Assembly (NCBI GenBank): GCA_040752005.1
Contig: JBFMFX010000023.1
Coordinates: 1-64,000 of the forward strand
DNA length: 64,000 nt
Direction: 5' to 3'
Source: RBG-16-66-20 sp040752005
Lineage (GTDB): Bacteria; Pseudomonadota; Gammaproteobacteria; Burkholderiales; SG8-39
Position 1 is the stretch's first letter; each line of letters begins with the position of its first letter. Of the stretch, positions 43,510 through 53,991 are shown piece after piece. Below the pieces are notes generated by a model. It was not told the DNA's origin and did no database searches. It worked only from the letters and a program-made list of their open reading frames with translations. A program made the position numbers and the translations under genes.

Positions 43510-43524
43510 TGGCATGGATTCTGC
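43510..43524 (+). promoter_or_regulatory. Sigma-54 promoter of glnA
   Basis: TGGCATGGATTCTGC has the invariant GG (43511-43512) and GC (43523-43524) with exactly 10 bp between them. Start of transcription would be about 43536, giving a leader of about 52 nt before the glnA ATG. Works with the NtrC-like site at 43401. Confidence 0.65.
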
Positions 43525-43587
43525 GTAAGACCGCGGGTCCGGCTGGTGCGCCCAGCCTGTTTTCATTACTCGTTCAGGAGATCCGAG

Positions 43588-45003
43588 ATGGCGATGACGC
43601 CTGATGACGTTTTCAAGCTGATCAAGGACAAGGAAGTCAAGTTCGTCGACTTGCGCTTCACCGACACCCGGGGCAAGGAACAGCACGTCACGGTGCCCGC
43701 CCGCTATTTCACGAAGGACAAGTTCGAGCACGGCCACGCCTTCGACGGCTCCTCGATCGCCGGCTGGAAGGGCATCCAGGCCTCCGACATGCTGCTCATG
43801 CCCGATCCGTCCACCGCGCGCATGGATCCGTTCACCGACGAGGCGATGCTCAACATCACCTGCGACGTGATCGAGCCCGCCGACGGCAAGCCGTACAACC
43901 GCTGCCCGCGCGGCATCGCCAAGCGCGCCGAAGCGTATCTGAAATCCACCGGCCTGGGCGAGATCGCCTACTTCGGCCCCGAGCCCGAGTTCTTCATCTT
44001 CGACGGGGTGACCTGGAGCGTGGACATGTCCGGGTGCTTCGTCAAGATCAAGTCCGAGGAGGCGCCCTGGTCCTCGGGGATCGAGTACGAGTCCGGCAAC
44101 ATGGGCCATCGTGCGCCGGTAAAGGGCGGTTACTTTCCGGTACCACCGACCGACACGCTGCTCGACATCCGCAACGCGATCGCGCTTGCGCTGGAAAAAC
44201 AGGGGGTGGAGGTCGAGGTGCACCACCACGAGGTCGCGGCAGCGGGCCAGAACGAGGTCGGGACGCGCTTCGCGCCGCTCGTGCAGCGGGCCGACTGGAT
44301 GCAGATCCTGAAGTACACGGTGTGGAACGTCGCGGCCTCCTACGGCAAGACGGCGACCTTCATGCCCAAGCCGATCGTCGGCGACAACGGCTCGGGCATG
44401 CACGTGCACCAGTCCGTCTGGAAAGGGGGCAACAACCTCTTCGCCGGCAACCTCTACGCCGGGCTCTCCGAGTTCGCGCTCTACTACATCGGCGGCATCA
44501 TCAAGCACGCCAAGGCGCTGAACGCGATCACCAACCCCGGCACCAATTCGTACAAACGCCTGGTGCCCGGTTTCGAGGCGCCGATCAATCTCGCCTATTC
44601 GGCGCGCAACCGATCGGCCGCCTGCCGTATCCCGTACGTCGCGAGCCCGAAGGCGCGGCGCGTCGAGGTGCGTTTCCCCGACCCGACCGCCAACGCCTAC
44701 CTCGCCTTCGCCGCGATGCTGATGGCGGGCCTGGACGGCGTGCAGAACAAGATCCACCCCGGAGATCCGATCGACAAGGACATGTATCACCTGCCGCCGG
44801 AGGAGGCTGCCAAGGTGCCGCAGGTCTGCGCCTCGCTGGAGGAGGCACTGGACAGCCTGCGCAAGGATCACGCATTCCTCACCAAGGGCGGGGTGTTCGA
44901 CGAGGACTTCCTCGAGTCCTACATCGCGCTCAAGGAGGAGGAGCTGACGCGCTTCCGGATGACCACCCATCCGGTCGAGTTCGACATGTATTACAGCCTG
45001 TAA
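43588..45003 (+). CDS. glnA: Glutamine synthetase, type I
   Basis: 471 residues from the ATG at 43588 with AGGAGA upstream. N-terminal beta-grasp (KFVDLRFTDTRGKEQHV), catalytic domain with GYFPVPPTD, NGSGMHVHQS, NPGTNSYKRLVPGFEAP and the metal-binding Glu residues. The adenylylation loop DMYHLPPEEAAKVP has the Tyr that GlnE modifies. Makes glutamine from glutamate and ammonia. Promoter and regulators all fit NtrBC control; a strong terminator follows. Confidence 0.97.
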   Translation: MAMTPDDVFKLIKDKEVKFVDLRFTDTRGKEQHVTVPARYFTKDKFEHGHAFDGSSIAGWKGIQASDMLLMPDPSTARMDPFTDEAMLNITCDVIEPADGKPYNRCPRGIAKRAEAYLKSTGLGEIAYFGPEPEFFIFDGVTWSVDMSGCFVKIKSEEAPWSSGIEYESGNMGHRAPVKGGYFPVPPTDTLLDIRNAIALALEKQGVEVEVHHHEVAAAGQNEVGTRFAPLVQRADWMQILKYTVWNVAASYGKTATFMPKPIVGDNGSGMHVHQSVWKGGNNLFAGNLYAGLSEFALYYIGGIIKHAKALNAITNPGTNSYKRLVPGFEAPINLAYSARNRSAACRIPYVASPKARRVEVRFPDPTANAYLAFAAMLMAGLDGVQNKIHPGDPIDKDMYHLPPEEAAKVPQVCASLEEALDSLRKDHAFLTKGGVFDEDFLESYIALKEEELTRFRMTTHPVEFDMYYSL

Positions 45004-45032
45004 CCACGGCCGCCCGAGGCGCGTTGGAGGGA

Positions 45033-45055
45033 GGGCGGGGCAACCCGCCCTTTTT
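45033..45055 (+). terminator. Intrinsic terminator of glnA
   Basis: GGGCGGG (45033-45039), GCAA tetraloop, CCCGCCC (45044-45050), then five Ts. Perfect 7-bp GC stem 30 nt after the glnA stop. Confidence 0.92.
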
Positions 45056-45123
45056 CTTCCGCTTGTTTGCCCAAAGACTCAGGCGTGGCATAGACTTAGG
45101 CAAGCCCTTTCAGGCGGCTTCTT

Positions 45124-45624
45124 ATGATGCGCGTCTTTGTCGTGGTCGCGGTGCTGGCGGCGATGCTGCCGCTGGCGGCGCGCGCGCAGCAGCAGCAGGT
45201 GGAGACGCTCTGGAACTGCAGGGACAAGGACGGCCGCACCATCCTCACCAACCAGCAGTCCGACACGGTCGGGCGCGACTGCCGGATCGTGCACCAGCAG
45301 CGGGTGACGGTAGTGCCGGCGACCCCGGCGCCCAAGCCGCCGGCGAAGGCGGCCTCGCCGGCGGGCTTTCCGAAGGAGTCGCCGTCGGATCGCCTGGCCG
45401 CGAAGGCAAGGCAGCGCGAAACGCTGGAGCGCGAGCTCAAGCAGGAGGAAGAACTGCTCGCCGAGGCGAAGCGCAAGCTCGCCGAGCAGGAAGCGATCCG
45501 CACCGGCGACGAGAAGAACTACGCGCGCGTGCTGGAGCGCCTGAAGCCGTATCGCGACGCGGTCGAGGTGCACGAGAAGAACATCGAAGCACTCAAGCGC
45601 GAGCTCGCGAACCTGTACCGCTAG
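45124..45624 (+). CDS. Periplasmic DUF4124-like protein with coiled coil
   Basis: 166 residues. Signal peptide VFVVVAVLAAMLPLAARAQQ, then a short domain with TLWNCRDKDGRTILTNQQ and one more Cys (RDCRIV), similar to DUF4124 proteins, a Pro/Ala linker, and a charged coiled coil (RETLERELKQEEELLAEAKR to the end). Likely periplasmic; function unknown. Between glnA and ntrB in many betaproteobacteria in my recollection. ATG at 45124 or 45127. Confidence 0.75.
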   Translation: MMRVFVVVAVLAAMLPLAARAQQQQVETLWNCRDKDGRTILTNQQSDTVGRDCRIVHQQRVTVVPATPAPKPPAKAASPAGFPKESPSDRLAAKARQRETLERELKQEEELLAEAKRKLAEQEAIRTGDEKNYARVLERLKPYRDAVEVHEKNIEALKRELANLYR

Positions 45625-45650
45625 CGCGGCTTGCGCCCCACAGGCCGACG

Positions 45651-46709
45651 ATGGCCGCCGCCTCTTTTGCCGGACTGGAACTGCTCGCCACCGCGGTGGT
45701 GGTGCTAGACGACGCCTTCGTCGTGCGTTACGCCAATGCGGCGGCGCAGAGCCTGCTGGGCGCGGGCGCGAGGAGCCTGCTGGGGCAGCCGCTGGCGGCG
45801 CTCTTCGCCGAGGGCGCCGATCTGGAAGCGATGCTCGCCGATGCGCTCACCGCGCACTGGGATTACCGGGCACGGCAGGTGCACCACCTGCGGCCGGAGC
45901 GCGCGCCCCTGCCGCTTTCCTGCGTGGTCGCGCGCATCGATCTGCCCGGGCTGCCGCTGCTTGTCGAGCTGCGCCCGATCGAGGAGCAGCTGCGCCTGGA
46001 GCGCGAGGAAAGGTGGCTCGACCAGCGCGAGGCGAGCCGGGAGCTGCTGCGCAACCTCGCGCACGAGATCCGCAATCCGCTCGGCGGCCTGCGCGGCTCG
46101 GCGCAGCTGCTCGAGCGCGAGCTCGAGCGTCCGGAGCTGCGCGAGTACACGCGGGTGATCATCAACGAGGCCGACCGGCTGCAGGCGCTGATGGACCGGC
46201 TGCTGGTGCCGGAGCGCACCGCGCGCCGCGCGCCGGTCAACATCCACGAAGTGCTCGAGCACGTTCGCAGCCTGGTGCTCGCCGAGTTTCCCGCTTCGGT
46301 CGCGATCGTGCGCGACTACGATCCCAGCGTACCGGAGCTGGCGGGCGACCGCGAACAGCTCGTGCAGGCGGTGCTCAATCTCGTGCGCAACGCAGCCCAG
46401 GCGCTCGTGTCGGAGGCAAACGCTTCGCGCGGCGGCAAGATCGTGCTGCGCACGCGGATCGCGCGCCAGGTGACCATCTTCCGGCGCCTGCATCGCCTGG
46501 CACTGGAATTGCAGGTGATGGATGACGGGCCGGGCGTTCCCGAGGACATCCGCGACCATGCCTTCACGCCGCTTGTTTCCCGGCGCGAAGGCGGCACGGG
46601 CCTCGGGCTGGCGCTGGTCCAGACGTATGTGCAGAACCACGGCGGCACGGTCGAATTCTCGAGCCGCCCGGGGCGCACCGTATTCACCGTATTGCTGCCG
46701 CTGCCATGA
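45651..46709 (+). CDS. ntrB: Nitrogen-regulation sensor kinase NtrB (GlnL)
   Basis: 352 residues from the ATG at 45651. No membrane helices. N-terminal PAS domain (ATAVVVLDDAFVVRYANAAA), HisKA with His138 in LAHEIRNPLGGLRGSAQLL, and HATPase with NLVRNAAQAL, DDGPGVP and GTGLGLALVQ. Phosphorylates NtrC in nitrogen shortage and is held back by PII. Its stop overlaps ntrC as ATGA. Confidence 0.94.
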   Translation: MAAASFAGLELLATAVVVLDDAFVVRYANAAAQSLLGAGARSLLGQPLAALFAEGADLEAMLADALTAHWDYRARQVHHLRPERAPLPLSCVVARIDLPGLPLLVELRPIEEQLRLEREERWLDQREASRELLRNLAHEIRNPLGGLRGSAQLLERELERPELREYTRVIINEADRLQALMDRLLVPERTARRAPVNIHEVLEHVRSLVLAEFPASVAIVRDYDPSVPELAGDREQLVQAVLNLVRNAAQALVSEANASRGGKIVLRTRIARQVTIFRRLHRLALELQVMDDGPGVPEDIRDHAFTPLVSRREGGTGLGLALVQTYVQNHGGTVEFSSRPGRTVFTVLLPLP

Positions 46710-48112
46710 GACCGGTCTGGATAGTGGACGACGACCGCTCGATCCGCTGGGTGTTCGAAAAGGCACTCAGCCGCGAGGGCATTCCGTACGCCTCTTACGC
46801 CTCGGCGCGCGAGGCGATCGAGGCGCTTGCGGCCGAGGCGCCGCAGGTGCTGGTTTCCGACATCCGCATGCCGGGCGCCACCGGACTGGAGCTGCTGCAG
46901 GCGGTCAAGCAACGCCATCCCGGCGTTCCGGTGATCGTGATGACCGCCTACTCGGATCTGGAATCGGCGGTGGCGGCATTCCAGGGCGGCGCGTTCGAAT
47001 ACCTGCCCAAGCCCTTCGACGTGGACAAGGCGGTGGATCTGATCCGGCGCGCGCTGGACGAGAGCCAGCGCGAGCAGGCGGTGCTCGAAGCCGCCGCCGA
47101 AGCACCGGAAATCCTCGGTCAGGCACCGGCGATGCAGGAGGTGTTTCGGGCGATCGGCCGGCTATCGCAGTCCAGCGCCACGGTGCTTCTGACCGGCGAG
47201 TCGGGCACCGGCAAGGAACTGGTGGCGCGGGCGCTGCACCGCCACAGCGCGCGCGCGGAGAAGCCCTTCGTCGCGATCAACACTGCGGCGATGCCGAAGG
47301 ACCTGCTGGAGTCGGAACTCTTCGGCCACGAGCGTGGCTCGTTCACCGGGGCGCTCGCGACGCGGCGCGGGCGCTTCGAACAGGCCGAAGGCGGCACACT
47401 CTTTCTCGACGAGATCGGCGACATGCCCGCGGAGCTGCAGACGCGGCTCCTGCGCGTGCTTGCCGACGGCACGTTCTATCGCGTCGGGGGCCACCAGCAG
47501 CTGAAAGCGAACGTGCGCGTGATCGCCGCGACGCACCACAACCTGGAAGCGCGCGTGCGCGAGGGCCTGTTCCGGGAGGACCTGTATCACCGGCTGAACG
47601 TGATCCGCATTCGCCTGCCCGCGCTGCGCGAGCGGCGCGAGGACATTCCTTTGCTCGCGCGGCATTTCCTCGCGCGCAGCGCGAGGGCGCTCGGGGTCGA
47701 GCCGAAACGCCTCTCGGAGGAAGTGCTCGCTTACATATCAAGGCACGATTTCCCTGGGAATGTGCGACAACTCGAAAACCTGTGTCACTGGCTCACGGTG
47801 ATGGCGCCCGGCCAGGTGGTCGGCTTGGGCGACCTGCCGCCCGAGTTCAGCGATTACGCCGGCGCGACTGCCGCCACCGCGACCGACTGGATCGCCGCTC
47901 TCGATCGCGAAGTCGAGCGTCGTCTCGCGCGCGGAGAGACCGCGATCCTGGAGGCGCTCACGCGCGAGTTCGAACGCACCTTGATCGAGCGCGCCCTCGC
48001 GCGCACCGGCGGCAAGCGGGTCGAGGCGGCAGGTCTCCTCGGCATCGGCCGAAACACCATCACGCGCAAGATCCAAGAGCTCGGGATCCGCGCCACCGGG
48101 GAGGACACCTAG
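46706..48112 (+). CDS. ntrC: Sigma-54-dependent response regulator NtrC (GlnG)
   Basis: 468 residues. Receiver with Asp8-Asp10 acidic pocket, phospho-acceptor Asp52 (VSDIRMPGATG) and Lys in LPKPFD. AAA+ domain: Walker A GESGTGKE, LFLDEIGDMPAELQ, and the sigma-54 contact loop GSFTGA at 211-216 in place of the usual GAFTGA. C-terminal Fis-type HTH (RVEAAGLLGIGRNTITRKIQ). Activates glnA and other nitrogen genes. Confidence 0.95.
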   Translation: MRPVWIVDDDRSIRWVFEKALSREGIPYASYASAREAIEALAAEAPQVLVSDIRMPGATGLELLQAVKQRHPGVPVIVMTAYSDLESAVAAFQGGAFEYLPKPFDVDKAVDLIRRALDESQREQAVLEAAAEAPEILGQAPAMQEVFRAIGRLSQSSATVLLTGESGTGKELVARALHRHSARAEKPFVAINTAAMPKDLLESELFGHERGSFTGALATRRGRFEQAEGGTLFLDEIGDMPAELQTRLLRVLADGTFYRVGGHQQLKANVRVIAATHHNLEARVREGLFREDLYHRLNVIRIRLPALRERREDIPLLARHFLARSARALGVEPKRLSEEVLAYISRHDFPGNVRQLENLCHWLTVMAPGQVVGLGDLPPEFSDYAGATAATATDWIAALDREVERRLARGETAILEALTREFERTLIERALARTGGKRVEAAGLLGIGRNTITRKIQELGIRATGEDT

Positions 48113-48124
48113 CCACACCGCCGC

Positions 48125-48156
48125 GGTCAACCCCCGAAATCGGGGCTGACCCTTTT
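48125..48156. terminator. Hairpin between ntrC and the ketopantoate-reductase-like gene
   Basis: GGTCAACCCCCG (48125-48136), AAAT loop, CGGGGCTGACC (48141-48151), then TTTT. On the minus strand it reads AAAAGGGTCAGCCCCG, close to the repeat cores at 31611 and 42902. It serves two convergent genes. Confidence 0.75.
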
Positions 48157-48157
48157 G

Positions 48158-49249
48158 TCAGGCCGAGGCGCGCTGGCGGCCGGCCTGCGCGGCGCGGTTC
48201 TCTTCCAGCTTCGCGTCCACCAGCTCGACGATCTCGTCGAGCGCGGCAAGGCGCATGCCCTTGGCGGCACCGATCGCCTGCACCAGCCGGTCCACGCGCT
48301 CGATGTAGGGCGCGCCGCCGTAGAGTGCACGCGCGGCCGAGGAGGGACTCGCAAGGCTTTCCGCGGCGCGCGCGTATTTCTCGAACGGAACGAGATCCTT
48401 CTCGTTCGCGCCAAGCGCGACGCACAGCCGCACCACCCACTCGTAGGCTTCGCGCGCGGCGGCCGGGTCGCCGTGGACCGCTTCCTTGATCGAGCGAATG
48501 CCTTGGCGCGTCACGCAGCGGTAGTTGCCCGCGATCAGCATGGCCCACTTGGCAAGCGGCACGAACACGGAGTCGTGCACCTTCAGCTTGACCGGCAACT
48601 CGATTTTCTCACCGCCGAGGTCGAAGCGCGCCGCCTCGATGTCGGCCTCCAGCCGGCGAAGGATCGCGGTGTGCGCCTCGGAGGGAAAACGCGCCGCCTT
48701 GAAGTTCGTCGGCAGGCGCACCTGCAGCACGTTGAGTGGCTCTTCGGGCGGGCGGAACGCCTGCGGATCCGGGCTGCACAGCGTCATCAGCTCCGGGTCG
48801 AAACCGTCCCACACCGAGGCGTCGGTGTAGCAGCCGCGGACCGCCTCCAGTGGGATCCCGGGGATGCGCGCGAGATATGGCAGTGGCGGCATGTTCATGA
48901 TGGACATGCAGGGCACGCGCGCGCGTGCGATCGCCCCGACCAGCTCGCGCACGCCGCTTGCGCGGTACTGCGGCTCCTGCATGGCGAGCACGACCAGATC
49001 GTAGTCCGACGGGTTTGCCTCGGCCGGGCCGCCGGCCGTGAGCTTTCCCGGCAGCGAGCGCGACAGGACTTCGACGAGCCCCTCGCGTCCCTTGACCGGC
49101 ATGCGCACCCGCGCGCCTTCACGATTGAAAAGCTCGGCCTCCGCCGGCAAGCACACCAGCCGCACGTTGTGACCGGCGAGCAGGAGCTTGGTCGCGAGGA
49201 GCGACCCGTACGAAGCGCCGAGGATGAGAATGTCGAGTGGGGATTTCAT
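48158..49249 (-). CDS. Ketopantoate-reductase-like (ApbA/PanE family) protein
   Basis: 363 residues, longer than PanE (about 300). N-terminal Rossmann fold: ILILGASYGSLLATKLLLAG, a variant of the GxGxxG loop, then DYDLVVLAMQEPQYRASGVR. C-terminal helical domain with KLKVHDSVFVPLAKWAMLIAG (Lys likely catalytic). Could be a true ketopantoate reductase or a related 2-hydroxyacid or opine-type dehydrogenase; no pantothenate gene is nearby. An inverted repeat overlaps its start. Confidence 0.72.
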   Translation of the reverse strand: MKSPLDILILGASYGSLLATKLLLAGHNVRLVCLPAEAELFNREGARVRMPVKGREGLVEVLSRSLPGKLTAGGPAEANPSDYDLVVLAMQEPQYRASGVRELVGAIARARVPCMSIMNMPPLPYLARIPGIPLEAVRGCYTDASVWDGFDPELMTLCSPDPQAFRPPEEPLNVLQVRLPTNFKAARFPSEAHTAILRRLEADIEAARFDLGGEKIELPVKLKVHDSVFVPLAKWAMLIAGNYRCVTRQGIRSIKEAVHGDPAAAREAYEWVVRLCVALGANEKDLVPFEKYARAAESLASPSSAARALYGGAPYIERVDRLVQAIGAAKGMRLAALDEIVELVDAKLEENRAAQAGRQRASA

Positions 49250-49269
49250 GATGTGGAATACAACATCAT
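49248..49269. promoter_or_regulatory. Inverted repeat at the start of the ApbA-like gene
   Basis: ATGATGT (49248-49254) and ACATCAT (49263-49269), 8 bp apart, overlapping the start codon at 49249. The next 120 bp up to aceB is comparatively AT-rich and must hold both divergent promoters. The repeat could be a regulator site or only a hairpin in the leader. Confidence 0.4.
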
Positions 49270-49395
49270 AATATGAAAGAGAAGCCTACGCCCCCCTGGC
49301 CATCAATGCAATCTAGCGGTGCAACAAGATTTCATATTGCGGTGCGCAAAGCGGCTCCCTAGAATGCGTCTTTTTTCCTGATTTGGCGAATCCCC

Positions 49396-50994
<1,599 letters not shown>

Positions 50995-50995
50995 G

Positions 50996-51367
50996 TCACT
51001 CGATCCGCCAGCGGTTGCCGCAGCGGCAGCGCGCCTCGAACGGGGCGCCGGCGGCAAGGCGCGGCACGCGAAAACGGCCGTATTCCTTGCATACGCCGCA
51101 CACCGAACGGTCGGCGAGCCGCTCGGCCTCTTCCATGATCGCTTTGTACCGCAGGTAGCCGTAGATCGCGACTGCACCGGCGGCGAAGATGAGCGCGCCG
51201 CAGGCGAGCACGGCCGCGGGCGCGGCGCGAGCCGACAACTCCTCCAGGAGCGCGAACATCGCCAGCAGGCACAGCACGCAGGTGACGAACCAGGCGTGGC
51301 TTTCGACAAGCTGCCTCTCGTACCAGCGCCGAAAGCCGATCCCGGTCTCGTCGCCCGCGCGTTCCAT
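50996..51367 (-). CDS. Small membrane protein with a C-terminal zinc-ribbon-like motif
   Basis: 123 residues from the ATG at 51367; in-frame ATG at 51400 also possible. Two membrane helices (WFVTCVLCLLAMFALLEEL and AVLACGALIFAAGAVAIYGY), then CGVCKEYGRF and EARCRCGNRW, four Cys arranged like a small zinc ribbon. I do not recognise a family. Convergent with aceB and divergent from the GST gene. Confidence 0.7.
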   Translation of the reverse strand: MERAGDETGIGFRRWYERQLVESHAWFVTCVLCLLAMFALLEELSARAAPAAVLACGALIFAAGAVAIYGYLRYKAIMEEAERLADRSVCGVCKEYGRFRVPRLAAGAPFEARCRCGNRWRIE

Positions 51368-51414
51368 GCAACAATCATCATCCGCCGGGCGACGGCGCAT
51401 TTCAAGGAGCGGCG

Positions 51415-52017
51415 ATGATCGAGCTTTACACCTGGGGCACCAGCAACGGCAGGCGCGCGGCGATCGCCCTCGCCGAGTCAGGCCTTGCCCATCGGATCCA
51501 CAAGGTGGACCTCACGAAGGGCGAGCAGAGGAGCCCCGAGTACCTGAGAATCAACCCGGCCGGCCAGATCCCGGCGCTCGTGGATCCCGAGGGGCCCGGC
51601 GGCAGACCGCTGGCGCTGGCGCAGTCGGGCGCGATCGCGCTTTATGCCGCCGAGAAGAGCGGCCGCATGATGCCGCGCGACCCTGCGCGCCGCATCGCCG
51701 CGCTGCAGTGGCTCCTGTATGCCTGCAGCGACGTCGCCGGCACGAGCAGCACGATTTTTCACTGCGAGAGCTCGGCGCCCGAGAAAAACCCGGCCATCGT
51801 CGGTTTCTTCAAGGCGCGGCTCGCGGCGCTGTTCGGGCTCGCCGAGGCGCGGCTTGCCGGCCGCGAATACCTCGCCGACGAGTTCTCGGTGGCCGACGTC
51901 GCGCTCTACCCGGTCTATGCGCAGCGCAAGGAACTGGCCGCGGGCCTTGCGAACCTCGCGCGCTGGGGCGAGCGCATGGCGGCGCGCCCGGGCGTGCAGC
52001 AGGGCATGAGCGTGTAG
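51415..52017 (+). CDS. Glutathione S-transferase family protein
   Basis: 200 residues. N-terminal thioredoxin fold with IELYTWGTSNGRRAAIALAE and the cis-Pro/GSH-binding INPAGQIPALVDP and LAQSGAIALYAAEK (Gln-Ser). C-terminal all-helical domain with EYLADEFSVADVALYPVY, the N-capping box. Closest by motif to the YfcG/YghU-like group. Likely cytosolic, substrate unknown. A 97-bp GC-rich gap with no clear terminator follows. Confidence 0.87.
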   Translation: MIELYTWGTSNGRRAAIALAESGLAHRIHKVDLTKGEQRSPEYLRINPAGQIPALVDPEGPGGRPLALAQSGAIALYAAEKSGRMMPRDPARRIAALQWLLYACSDVAGTSSTIFHCESSAPEKNPAIVGFFKARLAALFGLAEARLAGREYLADEFSVADVALYPVYAQRKELAAGLANLARWGERMAARPGVQQGMSV

Positions 52018-52114
52018 GCCGCGCTCCGCCGGGGCCGCGCAGCGACCCGGCGGCGACGCGCGCGACGACCGGGCCTCGGGCGGTGCGGTTGCGCCGCTGC
52101 TTTGGCGAAGATGC

Positions 52115-53437
52115 TCAAGGCCCTTTCGCGCGCAGGGGCACGGTAAAGCGGAACGTCGCGCCCTTCCCCGGAGCACCCTCGGCGCTCACGGTCCCGCCGT
52201 GCCGCTCGATGATGCGCTTGACGATGGCGAGACCCGCGCCGGTACCTTCGAATTCGCCCGGCCGGTGCAGGCGCTCGAACACGCCGAAGAGCTTGCCGGC
52301 GTATCGCATGTCGAATCCCACGCCGTTGTCGCGTACCCAGTACTCGGCGAACCGATCGCGTCGTTCGCCGCCGATTTCGATCCTCGGCGAAGGCGTGCCG
52401 CGCGTGAACTTCACCGCGTTGTCTATCAGGTTGATCCAGACCTGGCGCAGCAGAATCGCATCACCCTGGCAGTCGGGCAGTGCGCCGATCGCGATCTCGC
52501 GGTCCCGCGCACGGGCGGCGAGCTCGCGAACCACGGACGCCGCGAGCGCGCCCATGGGCACGCGCACGGGCCGCAGCGCCGAGCGGCCGGCGCGGGACAG
52601 TTCGAGCAGCGCGTCGATCAGCCTGCCCATCTGCACGGCGCCTTCCTCGATGCGGGCGATCGAGCGCAGCACCTCCTCGGGGAGCTGCGAGCCGTAGTCC
52701 TGGCGCAGGATGGCCGCAAAACCGGCCATCGCACGGGCCGGGGCGCGCAGGTCGTGCGATACGGAATAGGCGAAGGATTCGAGCTCGCGATTGGAGCGCT
52801 CCAGTTCTTCGGTGCGCTGCTTTACCCTTTCCTCCAGCGTAAGGGTGAGCTCGGAAAGCGCCTCTTCGGCCCGCGTCAGTCGTCGCCGCAGCGGGCGAAG
52901 CAGCAACGTTCCTGCGCCGAGGGCGAGCGACACCAGCGCAAGCGAGGCGATGCCGTACCAGAGCAGGCGCGAATACAGCTCCCGCAGGTCCGCCACCACA
53001 AGCAGGTGCCCAAGGGTGTCCTCGCCCAGCCGTACCGGGCGCCGGATCTCGGCCGCCTCGAGCGTGAAATCAACGCTCTCGCCGCTCGGGCGCGGGTCGC
53101 TTTGCGGCGATGCCGCGCCTTGCCGCCCGTAGCGAGCGAATACCCGCCCCTGCGGACCGAAGAGCGCAGCGTGGGTGACCTCCGGGACCGAGCGCAGGCT
53201 GGCGAGCACCTCGGTCGCGGCGCGCTCGTCGCCGAAGGCGAGCGCCGGCGCGCTGTTGTCGGCGATCACTGCGGTGATTGCGAAGAACTTTTCGCGCAGG
53301 CTCTCCCGGAACAGGTAGTACTCGATCGCCGCGAACCCCGCCACGGCAACCAGGAGCGCCGCGCCTCCGGAGAGCGCGCTGAGCAGGAACACCTGGCGCC
53401 GGAAATACCGGCGCTCGGCGTCGCGGTCCCGGCTCAC
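52115..53437 (-). CDS. CHASE8-type sensor histidine kinase
   Basis: 440 residues from a GTG at 53437, overlapping the YfiR gene as GTGA. TM1 (VFLLSALSGGAALLVAVAGF), periplasmic domain with ITAVIADNSAPALAFGDERA and TEVLASLRSVPEVTHAALFG, the CHASE8 pattern known from YfiN, then TM2 (WYGIASLALVSLALGAGTLL), a coiled coil (LTLTLEERVKQRTEELERSN), HisKA with His in YSVSHDLRAPARAMAGFA, and HATPase (NLIDNAVKF, GTGAGLAIVKRI). No response regulator lies nearby. Confidence 0.87.
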   Translation of the reverse strand: MSRDRDAERRYFRRQVFLLSALSGGAALLVAVAGFAAIEYYLFRESLREKFFAITAVIADNSAPALAFGDERAATEVLASLRSVPEVTHAALFGPQGRVFARYGRQGAASPQSDPRPSGESVDFTLEAAEIRRPVRLGEDTLGHLLVVADLRELYSRLLWYGIASLALVSLALGAGTLLLRPLRRRLTRAEEALSELTLTLEERVKQRTEELERSNRELESFAYSVSHDLRAPARAMAGFAAILRQDYGSQLPEEVLRSIARIEEGAVQMGRLIDALLELSRAGRSALRPVRVPMGALAASVVRELAARARDREIAIGALPDCQGDAILLRQVWINLIDNAVKFTRGTPSPRIEIGGERRDRFAEYWVRDNGVGFDMRYAGKLFGVFERLHRPGEFEGTGAGLAIVKRIIERHGGTVSAEGAPGKGATFRFTVPLRAKGP

Positions 53438-53985
53438 GGCGCCCCCTTGACACTGAGCGCCAGGCGCAACAGCCGGGCGCTGATCCGCAACCCCGAGCGT
53501 CTTGCCGCATCGAGGTTGATGTGAAAGCCGATGCGCGCTTCGCGCGGCACAAGAGTGATGATGGCGGACTCCGCTGCGGGCGTTTCGGCGTCCGCGATCG
53601 TGAGTACCGGGACCTGCGACAGCGCCGCGACCACGTCCTGCAGTGGCGCGGCGCCGCTCGCCGCCACGTAGAGGGCGTCGCACGCGCGCGCTTGCGCGGC
53701 GTCGGCGACCGCGCGCAACTCGATGCGGCGGCCGTGGGCGGTCTTTCCTCTCAGGGCGGCGAACGCGGGGTGCGGCGTATCCCTGCCGAGAATGCACAAC
53801 AGGAACGGTGCGAGCCCGGCTCCGGGCGCGCCCGCGGGCCACTCCGTCAGTTGCGCGAAATGATAGACATAGGCCGCCTTGAGCTCGTCCTCGCTGACCG
53901 GCTCGGCGGCGGCGCAAAAGGCCGGCGCCAGCCCGCCGGCGAGCAGCACCACGATCACGCTCGCGTGACGCAGGGCACCGCGCAC
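53434..53985 (-). CDS. YfiR-family periplasmic protein
   Basis: 183 residues. Signal peptide ASVIVVLLAGGLAPAFCAAA, then ELKAAYVYHFAQLTEWP, LCILGRDTPHPAFAALRGKT and IGFHINLDAARRSGLRISAR (the last is the family's C-terminal signature). In the known YfiBNR system, YfiR binds the periplasmic side of the CHASE8 cyclase YfiN and holds it off. Here it is coupled to a CHASE8 kinase and lies 6 nt after a TonB receptor gene. Confidence 0.87.
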   Translation of the reverse strand: MRGALRHASVIVVLLAGGLAPAFCAAAEPVSEDELKAAYVYHFAQLTEWPAGAPGAGLAPFLLCILGRDTPHPAFAALRGKTAHGRRIELRAVADAAQARACDALYVAASGAAPLQDVVAALSQVPVLTIADAETPAAESAIITLVPREARIGFHINLDAARRSGLRISARLLRLALSVKGAP

Positions 53986-53991
53986 GGTGCG

